From HXMU1420-13 sp965249965 (GTDB lineage: Bacteria > Bacteroidota > Rhodothermia > Balneolales > Balneolaceae): 64,000 nt of DNA. The notes under the pieces are model-generated. The model was not told the DNA's origin. It did no database searches and was given only the letters and a program-made list of their open reading frames with translations. The translations under genes and the position numbers were made by a program. Location: assembly GCA_965249965.1 (NCBI GenBank), contig OZ252262.1, positions 124,001-188,000 of the forward strand, read 5' to 3'. Position 1 is the stretch's first letter, and every line of letters starts with the position of its first letter. Of the stretch, positions 17,728 to 26,166 are shown piece by piece.

Positions 17728-18585
17728 TCACGGTAGCTTTACTTTCATCTTGAATTTATCCCATTTTATATTTCTTTCACTTAAATGTGTCAGAAAATCT
17801 TCTTGTAGAAAATAAAAGGTCTCTTCTTTTTTTGTGATTGAAGTTTTTCTTGAAAGAATAAGATTCGAGATTAGTATACTTACGAAGTATGTTAGATTAA
17901 AATCCCGTTCAAAGTCGAGTGTGTTTATTCTAAATAAGAATGAATCTCCTTCATTCTTGTTTTTCTCTAAAAAAGAGATTGAATCACTTCCATCGAAGCT
18001 TTCAATAACGTCTTTTTTATCAGAGTCAGATATCTCAAACTTTTTCAGTGTTTGAAAAAGGCGTAACCCATGTTTGTACGAATTATAGACTCCTCTGTCC
18101 TTAAATTCGATTGCCAATAATTTTAATCCTTTCTCTATTACTGCTATAGATTCAGTTACTTTTTTTTGATTATTGAATCCTAAACTTGCGAAATAGAAAA
18201 CATGCTGTAAAAACGGTATATCTTCTTTATTAACTATTACAGATTCGACGAACTCGTATTCATCATCTGCATATTTATCAATTTTTTCAGTTAGACCTTG
18301 GTTTTTAATTGAGAGGTTCTTCCATAAATCTTTATCCCTTAGTTGATTATTGATTGGTTCTAGGGCAAATATGAGTTGAAATAGTGTTTCTATTCCTAAA
18401 TAAAGTGTCGTCTTCATTTCCAGTTTTAAAGAACGTAGCACTTTTTCTTTATCAACTGTCAAATAGCCATCCCAAACTGTGGAATATTTGTCAAAATCTA
18501 AAATTACCTCTCTCATGAAACCTTGTTTGATCATAAAGTGATCCAACAAATACTGATGATATATAGAATCTGAATTGACAGGCAT
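17728..18585 (-). CDS. Hypothetical protein of the island
   Basis: A 285-residue, Lys- and Phe-rich soluble protein, probably all helical, with no signal peptide. Segments such as TLYLGIETLFQLIFALEP and the motif YNSYKHGLRLF are hydrophobic helices bearing polar faces; the latter is reminiscent of the HEPN-like or abortive-infection proteins, but I cannot support such a call. Its A+T-rich composition and orphan status fit a recently acquired gene. It is flanked by elements B and C. Confidence 0.6.
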   Translation of the reverse strand: MPVNSDSIYHQYLLDHFMIKQGFMREVILDFDKYSTVWDGYLTVDKEKVLRSLKLEMKTTLYLGIETLFQLIFALEPINNQLRDKDLWKNLSIKNQGLTEKIDKYADDEYEFVESVIVNKEDIPFLQHVFYFASLGFNNQKKVTESIAVIEKGLKLLAIEFKDRGVYNSYKHGLRLFQTLKKFEISDSDKKDVIESFDGSDSISFLEKNKNEGDSFLFRINTLDFERDFNLTYFVSILISNLILSRKTSITKKEETFYFLQEDFLTHLSERNIKWDKFKMKVKLP

Positions 18586-18982
18586 TATATAAAGTGAATT
18601 TAACGACCCCGCGTTTAAGCGGCGAGCCTTTTCAGAGAAGCTGTAGAATTAATCACTTATAGTCAACAGTTGTAAAGTGGGCAAATATCCCAACTCTTCT
18701 GTGTGAAAAATAAAGAACTGATTAGCCTGAATGCGTGAAATAAAATTCTACAAGAACTTTTAGCAGAATTCCGCCACTTGGCCACTTTTACATTTCAACT
18801 AGTTCCTTAGCTCTAGCTTGGGTAACTCAGCCATGAAGCTCCTGCTTCAACCCCAAAACGGCCCTAAAGCCAGATTTTCAACACCCTTTCTTGCCCAAAT
18901 TTTTACCCAACGAAGACGTTTTGAACGAGAATTACTAAGCGATACAATTATAAGCTGCTACCAAATATCAAAACTCACCAAA
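18586..18982. other. Gene-free stretch holding island element C
   Basis: About 400 bases between the island and the GH16 gene. It has a CCGC-GTTTAA-GCGG dyad near 18610 and element C (18671-18793). From about 18800 to 18982 I see no convincing gene or RNA; the open frame on the plus strand there runs antisense into the GH16 gene and lacks coding features. Confidence 0.5.
18671..18793. repeat. Island element C (imperfect palindrome)
   Basis: TGTAAAGTGGGC (18671-18682) is complementary, with one bulge and one mismatch, to GGCCACTTTTACA (18781-18793), enclosing about 98 bases. The left flank shares GTAAAGTGG and CAAATAT with elements A and B. Confidence 0.5.
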
Positions 18983-20281
18983 CTAATTGACAGTTACTTT
19001 TTTGAAAATTCGAACATAATCGACTTCCATTCTGATTGGGAAAATGGAATCATCAATGGGTCCACCAGCTCGTCCCCAAAATCCGCCTACCGCCACATTC
19101 AATATCACATGATGAGGTTGGTCAAAAGGCCAGGATTCCCAGCCGTCTCCTTCATTTACATACGTGAAGTATTTAGTGCCATTATAAAAAATATCGATGC
19201 GATCGGGAGTCCATTCCATCGCATACACATGAAATTCTGTGTCAATATTTTTGGTCTGTACCGCTCCTTTTCTTTGTTCCCAGTTCATCCAGTAGTAAGC
19301 CCTATTATGAACGGTTCCATGAACATTATTCATGTCAAAGCCCACGTGTTCCATGATGTCAATTTCGCCGTTATCAGGCCAGTAATTCTCACCATATAAA
19401 CTTTGGGAACCCAACATCCAAATCGCGGGCCAGGAACCTTGTCCGCCTGGTAATTTTGCTCTAACCTCGACTCTCCCATACGTAAAATCGCCTTTTCCTT
19501 GCGATTGAATTCTTCCTGAAGTGTACTCGGCGTTATTAAATTGCTCTTTGTGCGCCTCTAAAACGAGATTTCCATTCTCTACGCGTACATTTTTGGGACG
19601 TCCGGTGTAGGTTTGATCTTCATCGTTCACCCTTCGCGCCGGCCACAGCTCGATATTCCATTTTGTCGAATCCGGTGCACCTTGGTAATTAAATTCATCG
19701 CTCCAAATGAGTTCCCAGTTTCGGTTATCGACCATTTTTTTCCTCACGATCAATGCGCTAAGAACGGGTTTTCCTTTAATAGGAGCCAGAGTTGCTGATA
19801 ATTCTCCATCCATCACTTGAACATCGGGAATGGTGCGTGTTAATGCAGAAATGTGTTTACCGTCGCGTGCAGCTCGAACATCCAGGTTTGGAATCACTGT
19901 TTGTTCTTCCACGATAACATCAAATATTCGTGAACCCCCAGGAATATCTTCAGGTTCAGCAAATAAAAACATCACATCATAAAACCCGTTTTCCAGGGGA
20001 TAGTTTATGTTGATATCTCCCTCGCGATACGAGAAATAGATGTCGCTGTCTTGGGTTCCTTTTACAGAGGACATCGACTTGATCTCACCGCTAATAAAGC
20101 CATTATCAGCCTGATAGGAAACGCTGTCACTTCCCATATAATCAGAACCACCAACATTCACCGCCCAAATCACTGAATCTACATATCCAACCGATTCGGC
20201 TGTATTCGGGACTGTTGTTTTCTGGCATGCCGTTGCCAACAGACCAACCGTAATTAGTAGAAATGAAGTTGATTTAATCAT
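18983..20281 (-). CDS. GH16 beta-glucanase (laminarinase-like) lipoprotein with malectin domain
   Basis: A 432-residue protein. The leader MIKSTSFLLITVGLLATAC gives a lipobox-like Cys19. Residues about 35-180 form a malectin-like carbohydrate-binding domain (IWAVNVGGSDY start). Residues about 185-428 are a GH16 catalytic domain: IWSDEFNY, then GEIDIMEHVG with nucleophile Glu306, Asp308 and acid/base Glu311. It is likely surface-exposed and cleaves beta-1,3- or mixed-linked glucans. It is not in a polysaccharide utilisation locus here; no SusC/SusD pair is adjacent. Confidence 0.9.
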   Translation of the reverse strand: MIKSTSFLLITVGLLATACQKTTVPNTAESVGYVDSVIWAVNVGGSDYMGSDSVSYQADNGFISGEIKSMSSVKGTQDSDIYFSYREGDININYPLENGFYDVMFLFAEPEDIPGGSRIFDVIVEEQTVIPNLDVRAARDGKHISALTRTIPDVQVMDGELSATLAPIKGKPVLSALIVRKKMVDNRNWELIWSDEFNYQGAPDSTKWNIELWPARRVNDEDQTYTGRPKNVRVENGNLVLEAHKEQFNNAEYTSGRIQSQGKGDFTYGRVEVRAKLPGGQGSWPAIWMLGSQSLYGENYWPDNGEIDIMEHVGFDMNNVHGTVHNRAYYWMNWEQRKGAVQTKNIDTEFHVYAMEWTPDRIDIFYNGTKYFTYVNEGDGWESWPFDQPHHVILNVAVGGFWGRAGGPIDDSIFPIRMEVDYVRIFKKVTVN

Positions 20282-20418
20282 AATATCTAGGTTCTATAGT
20301 AAAAGGTGTACAATCCTAATTTGTAAAGGCGTAGCTGGGTATTTACGAATTATGGCTCTTATTATGAATATTACTTTCCACTTCATGTGCTAATATCCTA
20401 CGCTTGAATTATCTATAC

Positions 20419-20450
20419 AAAAAAAGCACATCTGCTTTCACAAATGTGCC
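20419..20450 (-). terminator. Terminator of the mini-flagellin gene
   Basis: On the minus strand GGCACAT and ATGTGC-type arms (20449-20444 with 20431-20426) enclose a 12-base loop and are followed by a seven-T run. It lies about 30 bases after the stop at 20477. Confidence 0.8.
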
Positions 20451-20476
20451 ACATGGTAGGAGATCAAAAATCTTTC

Positions 20477-20881
20477 TTAGCCTAGAGCATCAAAAACCTG
20501 CCCAAGTTCTACGTTGGCCTGTGCATACATGGCGGTAGTTGTATCCATGAGGATTTTTTGGCGAATGCTTTCCGATTGAGCTTTGGCCATATCGGTATCA
20601 ATGATGGTGCTATTTGCCGACGCTAATGCAACCAATGATTCGCCAATTTGATCTTCCTCTGAAGCAGAATCGGCTGATGCCAGGTTTTGCTCGTAAGCTG
20701 CCATCTGACTTCTAAGTTTTGCCGACTTACTTATCGACACACTATCTTCTTCGGCATTGTTGGCTTTTTTACCACTAGTAAGGTCTTCACTCTGGGATTG
20801 TATCCCTTTGTTGATCTTGTTCACAGAATAAAGATTCTGTAACGATCTGATAAAACTGTTGTTAATGTTATTGTCCGACAT
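20477..20881 (-). CDS. Miniature flagellin-like protein
   Basis: A 134-residue protein that looks like a flagellin reduced to its two termini. Residues about 30-70 (LTSGKKANNAEEDSVSISKS followed by KLRSQMAAYEQNLA) match the flagellin N-terminal helix pattern LSSGxRINSAxDDxAGLAIS. Residues about 95-134 (DTDMAKAQSESIRQKIL and TTAMYAQANVELGQVFDALG) match the flagellin C-terminal helix with its MLAQAN motif. The variable middle domains of usual 270-500-residue flagellins are absent. A strong AAAGGAG ribosome site and a sigma28-like promoter precede it, and a terminator follows. No other flagellar gene is in the window. Whether it polymerises is unknown. Confidence 0.8.
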   Translation of the reverse strand: MSDNNINNSFIRSLQNLYSVNKINKGIQSQSEDLTSGKKANNAEEDSVSISKSAKLRSQMAAYEQNLASADSASEEDQIGESLVALASANSTIIDTDMAKAQSESIRQKILMDTTTAMYAQANVELGQVFDALG

Positions 20882-20921
20882 GGTAACTCTCCTTTGAGGA
20901 CTCTTGACTTATTTATCTTTG

Positions 20922-20947
20922 TTATCGGAAAATAAAAAAAATGCTTA
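20922..20947 (-). promoter_or_regulatory. Sigma28 (FliA)-like promoter of the mini-flagellin
   Basis: On the minus strand TCCGATAA (20929-20922) matches the sigma28 -10 consensus GCCGATAA at seven of eight bases. TAAGCATT (20947-20940) is a 5/8 match to the -35 TAAAGTTT with a 10-base spacer (consensus 11). It lies about 40 bases upstream of the start codon. Confidence 0.6.
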
Positions 20948-20996
20948 ATCGATTTAAGATTAGTCTTTTTTAACCGATATGAGGTCGGTATTAAGC

Positions 20997-22421
20997 TTAG
21001 CGTTTTCCGGCCAAACTCATCAACATTCCGTTAAATACAAAGCCATGAAATGGAAACACTGCATACCAATAAAGCCTGCCCATGATCCCTCTTGGGCGAA
21101 ATGTAGCTCTTTGGAAAAGTTCTCCATTTTTGATTTCAAACTCTAGCCAGGCCTCTCCCGGGACTTTCATTTCAGCAAATAAGAGAAGTCTTTTTTTGTC
21201 TTTATCCGCATATAACACCCGCCAGAAATCCAGTGCATCTCCGGCTTCGATATGATCCGGATTTGTTCTGCCTCTTCGAAGACCAACTCCTCCCCAGAGC
21301 TTATCAAGGAATCCGCGAATTTCCCAAAGCCAATTGGCATAATACCAACCTGTATTTCCACCGATCGACCAAATTCGCTCCAACGTTTCGGTCTCATCAT
21401 CAATAGGTGTACTGCGATAATCCCTAAAACAACCATGTTCAGGAACCTGAATATATTCCGATAAGTTTTCTGTGAATCGCCCACTCACTAAAGAATCTTT
21501 CCAACTCGAGATCACGGCATTTTGTTCGATTTTTGCGAATGCACGTTCCAGTGAGGTTTTATAATCTGCCGGCTGATGGTTTAATAGCCCATTTATCTTA
21601 TCCGATGAAGCCACCACGTTTATTTTCATACTATTAACCAATGCAACTGCAAGGTTATAGGATGTTGATGTTACAAAAAAGAGCCAGTACGAGGATAACC
21701 TTGGGGTCATGACCGGCACTGTTTTAATCCAACGCTTTAACTCTCTACTCTTTGCAAAACCAAGGAGCATTTCTTTGTAGGTGAGAACATCAGGACCGGC
21801 AATATCATAGTGTTGATTATATACCTTTTCGTTTAACAGCGACCGCTCAAGAAAAATGATTACATCCCGAATTCCAATCGGCTGGCACTTGGTATTTAAC
21901 CATCTTGGGGCGATCATCACCGGGAGCTTTTCCACCAAATCCCGAATAATTTCAAACGACGCACTTCCTGATCCGACTATAATTCCAGCTCGAAGTGTAG
22001 TTAAATGATATTCTCCACCACCTAAAATATGTTCTACTCTTTTTCTTGATTCCAGATGTTTTGATAAAGTGTCCTCGTTTATAATTCCACTTAGAAAAAT
22101 AACCTGTTCTACCGAAGTTGAGGCCATTGCTTGCACAAAATTATAAGCGACGCTTGCTTCCATTTCTTCATAATCAGATGAAGCCGACATGGAGTGCATT
22201 AAATAATAAGCGGCATCAATATTTTTTGGGAGATGATCGAGCGAGTCTTTCTTTAGAAAATCAATTTCGATTACTGAAATTTGCTTCTCATACCCTTCTG
22301 GCAGAAGCATTCTGTTTTTATCCCGCACACAGCAAATCACATGATGTCCTTCTCGCAACAATGCTGGTAAAAGTCGTTTCCCGATGTAACCAGTCGCGCC
22401 AGTTAGTAGAATAGTTTTCAT
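20997..22421 (-). CDS. SDR family NAD(P)-dependent oxidoreductase with DUF2867
   Basis: About 474 residues from the ATG at 22419-22421. The frame is open for 64 more codons upstream but the Rossmann start MKTILLTGATGYIGKRLLPA sits exactly at this ATG. Residues 1-300 form an extended/atypical SDR NAD(P)H-binding domain (TGATGYIG), and the C-terminal part (roughly 320-474, ending WYAVFPFHGFVFNGML) is DUF2867. The substrate is unknown; such fusions occur widely in the FCB group and actinobacteria. It diverges from the PfkB kinase gene at 22543. Confidence 0.85.
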   Translation of the reverse strand: MKTILLTGATGYIGKRLLPALLREGHHVICCVRDKNRMLLPEGYEKQISVIEIDFLKKDSLDHLPKNIDAAYYLMHSMSASSDYEEMEASVAYNFVQAMASTSVEQVIFLSGIINEDTLSKHLESRKRVEHILGGGEYHLTTLRAGIIVGSGSASFEIIRDLVEKLPVMIAPRWLNTKCQPIGIRDVIIFLERSLLNEKVYNQHYDIAGPDVLTYKEMLLGFAKSRELKRWIKTVPVMTPRLSSYWLFFVTSTSYNLAVALVNSMKINVVASSDKINGLLNHQPADYKTSLERAFAKIEQNAVISSWKDSLVSGRFTENLSEYIQVPEHGCFRDYRSTPIDDETETLERIWSIGGNTGWYYANWLWEIRGFLDKLWGGVGLRRGRTNPDHIEAGDALDFWRVLYADKDKKRLLLFAEMKVPGEAWLEFEIKNGELFQRATFRPRGIMGRLYWYAVFPFHGFVFNGMLMSLAGKR

Positions 22422-22542
22422 TTGAAAAAGATGAGTTATAAAATCAAAACAACAAAGTGAATTTACGTTCCATTTTTCGATTCCATAATTCAATTTATCA
22501 ACCGTTTCAATTACCTTATCGAAAACTAAAAGTCTGTATTTT

Positions 22543-23463
22543 ATGAAAAGAGTACTCACAGTTACTATGAATCCGTCGGTTGATATCGGGACAGAAGCCG
22601 ATGAAGTTATCACTGATCGAAAAACCCGATGTGCAGCTCCTGAGATTGATCCGGGTGGCGGTGGAATAAATGTGGCTCGGGTTTTAACAAGGCTCGGCGT
22701 TCATTGTGATGCACTTTTTATCTGTGGTGGTTACACAGGCAATCTCCTTAAACAAATGATGGCGGAAGAAGAGATTAAAGCTATTCCTATTGAGTCGTTA
22801 GATATTACCCGCCAAAATATTGCCATCATCGATAATAGTATTGGAGAACAGTATCGGTTTGTATTACCAGGGTTGGTTTCCAAAAAAAGTACCTGGAGAG
22901 CCGTACTAGAGAAGATTGAATCAACCATTCAAAATTATGACTTTGTGGTTGCCAGTGGTAGTCTCCCAATAGGAGTTCCTACAGATTATTATAGCCAGAT
23001 TAGCTCGATTACTAGAAAAGCGGGCAAACGATTCGTGTTAGATACTTCAGGCAATGCCTTGTTTGAAGGCATTAATAATGGGGCAAGCTATATTAAACCA
23101 AATAGCGAGGAATTCGCTGAAATGAAGAAAATTTTTCAGGCCACCTCAGATGAAGAACTTTGCTCAAAGCTTTTTGATAAGGGCATCGAACATATTGTTC
23201 ATACACTTGGCAAAGACAAAACGCTTTTGATTACAAAAAGTGGAGTAGAAGAATTTACCCCCCCTGCGATCAAAGTTAGAAGCACCATTGGCGCCGGAGA
23301 TAGCTTTATCGGCGGCTTAGTTGCCGGATTGATGAATGGATATTCCCAAAAGCAAGCAGTTGGATATGGAATCTCGGCTGCAGCCAGTACCTTGCAAAGC
23401 GAAGGCACTGATTTGTGTGATTACGACGAAGTGCGGCAAATTTATAAAGAACATTTCGCCTGA
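22543..23463 (+). CDS. PfkB-family hexose kinase (1-phosphofructokinase/6-phosphofructokinase II type)
   Basis: A 306-residue ribokinase-fold kinase of the FruK/PfkB/LacC branch. The N-terminal substrate motif DPGGGGINVARVLTRLG and C-terminal anion-hole/catalytic motif STIGAGDSFIGG are intact, with Asp acting as base. The TMNPSVDIGTEADE start is typical of this branch. It phosphorylates a sugar phosphate, most likely fructose 6-phosphate or fructose 1-phosphate; the sequence cannot tell these apart. It is monocistronic and diverges from the SDR/DUF2867 gene. Confidence 0.88.
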   Translation: MKRVLTVTMNPSVDIGTEADEVITDRKTRCAAPEIDPGGGGINVARVLTRLGVHCDALFICGGYTGNLLKQMMAEEEIKAIPIESLDITRQNIAIIDNSIGEQYRFVLPGLVSKKSTWRAVLEKIESTIQNYDFVVASGSLPIGVPTDYYSQISSITRKAGKRFVLDTSGNALFEGINNGASYIKPNSEEFAEMKKIFQATSDEELCSKLFDKGIEHIVHTLGKDKTLLITKSGVEEFTPPAIKVRSTIGAGDSFIGGLVAGLMNGYSQKQAVGYGISAAASTLQSEGTDLCDYDEVRQIYKEHFA

Positions 23464-23651
23464 TTGTTCACCTGTTAGAGGTATATAAATTGGCTGTTTG
23501 AGTAACCTTCTTCAAACACTATCGATTATAGAATTAAGAATTCTGGTGCAATTTTGCTGTATCTAGATTCCTTTTACTTCTTTTTCTCTTCATAAAGATA
23601 AAGTACACTACTTTGAGTTCTTCCTTATAAGCTGCTTACTAGGAGTTTAGC

Positions 23652-23819
23652 ATGAACAAAAAGACTACCTATAACATTTTCTTAGTTCTTGGAGCTATTT
23701 GGTGCATTGTTGGATTTATTATCTATCCAAATTCATCTGTTTGGCCAATTGGTCTTATTTTTCTAATTGTGGGCTTTATTGGTAAGTTTTCAAAGAAACC
23801 AGATCAAATAATTTCTTAA
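23652..23819 (+). CDS. Small two-helix membrane protein
   Basis: A 55-residue protein starting MNKKTTYNIFLVLGAIW. Two hydrophobic segments (about residues 9-25 and 31-45) are joined by a short IYPNSSVWP turn, and the tail is basic (GKFSKKPDQIIS). An AGGAG at 23641-23645 sits seven bases before the ATG, the main support that it is translated. It lies between two kinase genes and has no recognised family. Confidence 0.65.
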   Translation: MNKKTTYNIFLVLGAIWCIVGFIIYPNSSVWPIGLIFLIVGFIGKFSKKPDQIIS

Positions 23820-23830
23820 TCTAAATAATT

Positions 23831-24709
23831 TTACTTGCCAAATTTATGCGTTACCAATTCCAAACTAAGATCTGGAGTAGCACCCTTACTGCCTGCAACA
23901 TAAGCTCCCATTGCATTAGCAAACTTCAATAAATCTTCCGGAGATTTTTTGTGGATAAGACTAAAAATAACTCCCGAGAGAAAAGCATCCCCTGCCCCAA
24001 CGGTATCTTCAACTTCAACCGAAAAACGGGGATGATTATAAAATTTTCCGCCGGTGTAAAATACTGAGCCTTTTTCCCCTAGTGTGATAATTGCTTGTTG
24101 GATTCCATACATCTCACACAATTTCGGAATACATACTTCATATTCCGAATCTAACCCAAACCATTCGGCCATTTCATCAATTTCTTCATCATTTACCTTT
24201 AATAAATCCGCATGACCAAGTAATTCTTCAATTAGAAGTTTAGAGTAATAGGGTTTCCTGAAATTTACATCCAGTATTTTGAATCCTTTAAAATCATTAA
24301 GTAGTGCTTTTATCGAAGAAGCAGAAGCTTTATTTCTAAAACTTAAACTTCCAAATACCACAATATCTGCTGAGTTTATCTCTTCTTTGGCTGATTTATC
24401 GACCCCTATAAAATCCCAGGCTCTATTTTCGTGAATCACATAACTTGGAACTCCTCGATCGTTTAATTCAACTTCTACCAAACCAGTTAAATGATCATTA
24501 ACCTGAATAGACTCAGTTTCTAGTCCTCGTGATTGTATTTCGGCGAGTGTTCGCTTTCCAAGATCATCGTTTCCTACCGCACTTATCATTCCAGCTTCAA
24601 TGCCAAGATTGGTGAGATTCACCGCAACATTGAGTGGCGCCCCACCCAAAAACATCCCATGGGGTAACGAATCCCATAATACTTCACCAATACAAACTAC
24701 TTTGCTCAT
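23831..24709 (-). CDS. Fructokinase-like carbohydrate kinase (PfkB family)
   Basis: A 292-residue ribokinase-family enzyme. The FLGGAPLNVAVNLTNLG motif (residues 20-36) and DTVGAGDAFLSG (about 240-251) mark the sugar and ATP/catalytic sites, and the IGEVLWDSLPHG start is typical of bacterial fructokinases. It most likely phosphorylates free fructose to fructose 6-phosphate. It lies ten bases downstream of a sugar porter gene on the same strand, which supports uptake and phosphorylation as one unit. Confidence 0.87.
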   Translation of the reverse strand: MSKVVCIGEVLWDSLPHGMFLGGAPLNVAVNLTNLGIEAGMISAVGNDDLGKRTLAEIQSRGLETESIQVNDHLTGLVEVELNDRGVPSYVIHENRAWDFIGVDKSAKEEINSADIVVFGSLSFRNKASASSIKALLNDFKGFKILDVNFRKPYYSKLLIEELLGHADLLKVNDEEIDEMAEWFGLDSEYEVCIPKLCEMYGIQQAIITLGEKGSVFYTGGKFYNHPRFSVEVEDTVGAGDAFLSGVIFSLIHKKSPEDLLKFANAMGAYVAGSKGATPDLSLELVTHKFGK

Positions 24710-24719
24710 TCAATCCAGA

Positions 24720-26054
24720 TTATTTTTTTGTCATTTCTTTTGCCAACTCTTCCAGAGATTTCCCTTTTGTTTCGGGGATCATTTTGAGGGCGAAAAGTAA
24801 TTGCAACACCATCATAAATGCAAAGAACGCAAACAATGGTCCGGGATTATCTCCTAATAAGTCCATAAAGAACAGGGTAAATAATGTAATCAGAGCCGCA
24901 AATACCCAATGAACTCCCGATCCAAACGCTTGCCCAAATGCCCGAACGTGATTGGGGAAAATCTCAGAGATGAATACCCAGATGATCGCTCCCTGACCCG
25001 CAGCATGCGAAGCGATGAACCCAAACACACCAAGCACAACTACTATTCCACCTGCACCTGTATAAAACGCCCAGGATACGATGCTTAACGTAGTGATGTA
25101 TCCGATCGAACCATAAATAAGTAGGGTTTTTCGACCTGCTCGGTCGATTAGGTATATCCCAAGCATAGTGAAAACCAGATTTACAGCGCCAATTCCTACC
25201 GACGATAACAAAGCCGTGCTTTGAGCTAGTCCGGCTGCTTCAAAAATTCGTGGGGCATAGTAAATCACAAAATTAATCCCAGACATTTGATTGAAAAATG
25301 CTAGTAAGAAGGCCAAAAGAATTGGCCACTTATAGCGCCCAGAAAAGAAACCATTTCCTGAATCTGCTTTTTCTGTGTTTTGGATGGCTGCTAATTCTTC
25401 TTCCGGATCAATGTCTGGATCTAACTGACTAATTAAAGTCCGGGCTGTTTCTACATCGTTATTATGGATGACCAACCATCGTGGACTGTTCGGTATTCTC
25501 ACTACAAGCAATAAATAAAGTGCCGCAGGGAATGCTTCAATTCCTAGCATCCAACGCCAGGCATTGTCACCAAGTCCGCTTCCAACCAACCAGTTTGAAA
25601 GGAAAGCGACTAAAATTCCTAATACAATCATAAACTGATACAGTATCACCAATCTACCACGTCGATGAGCCGGAGCAATTTCAGAAATATAGGTTGGTGC
25701 GGCTACCGATGAGGCTCCAACTCCTAATCCCCCTATAAAGCGAAAAAAAGAAAATAAATAAGGTTCAGGCGCCAGAGCTGACCCCAATGCAGATACTAAA
25801 TACAATACTCCTATCCATAAAAGTGTTTTTTTTCGTCCAAAACGATCGCAAGGAATTCCGCCAAAAAGAGCTCCAATTACGGTTCCCCAAAGAGCCATAG
25901 ACATAATAAATGTACCGTGGAACAGTGGACTCGTATCCCATAAATCCTGAATGGGTTTATCAGCGCCGGATATTACCGCGGTATCAAAACCAAAAAGGAG
26001 TCCGGCCAGGGCGGCGACGATCGAAGCAAAGAGCAGTGAAAAAGTATTTTTCAT
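24720..26054 (-). CDS. Sugar porter family MFS transporter
   Basis: A 444-residue, 12-helix inner-membrane symporter. Sugar-porter signatures are present: GFDTAVISGA in helix 1, DRFGRKKTL in loop 2-3, the RFIGGLGVGASSVAAPTYIS and APAHRRGRL stretch, DRAGRKTL in loop 8-9 and PETKGKSLEEL at the C-terminus. Likely substrates are hexoses such as fructose, given the fructokinase that follows. The start codon region faces the divergent TonB receptor gene with about 110 bases between them. Confidence 0.92.
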   Translation of the reverse strand: MKNTFSLLFASIVAALAGLLFGFDTAVISGADKPIQDLWDTSPLFHGTFIMSMALWGTVIGALFGGIPCDRFGRKKTLLWIGVLYLVSALGSALAPEPYLFSFFRFIGGLGVGASSVAAPTYISEIAPAHRRGRLVILYQFMIVLGILVAFLSNWLVGSGLGDNAWRWMLGIEAFPAALYLLLVVRIPNSPRWLVIHNNDVETARTLISQLDPDIDPEEELAAIQNTEKADSGNGFFSGRYKWPILLAFLLAFFNQMSGINFVIYYAPRIFEAAGLAQSTALLSSVGIGAVNLVFTMLGIYLIDRAGRKTLLIYGSIGYITTLSIVSWAFYTGAGGIVVVLGVFGFIASHAAGQGAIIWVFISEIFPNHVRAFGQAFGSGVHWVFAALITLFTLFFMDLLGDNPGPLFAFFAFMMVLQLLFALKMIPETKGKSLEELAKEMTKK

Positions 26055-26166
26055 CCCAATATTTTGATGCTCATATTATCGAATAGAAAGCAATAGTAAA
26101 AATCCGTTATCTCATCATTTTTTGGGAGCGTTCCGACATTATTAATGGTTTGGCTGTCAACTTACT

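Noticed and set aside
15663..18830. tRNA-Leu as an integration site with a duplicated 3' end and integrase
   Set aside because: No copy of the tRNA 3' end (GGTTCGAGCCCGGC-type) was seen downstream in the island and no integrase gene is present, so a tRNA-targeted integration is not supported.
18818..19399. Plus-strand frame of 193 residues at 18818-19399
   Set aside because: Most of it is antisense to the GH16 gene, with no start signal or domain.
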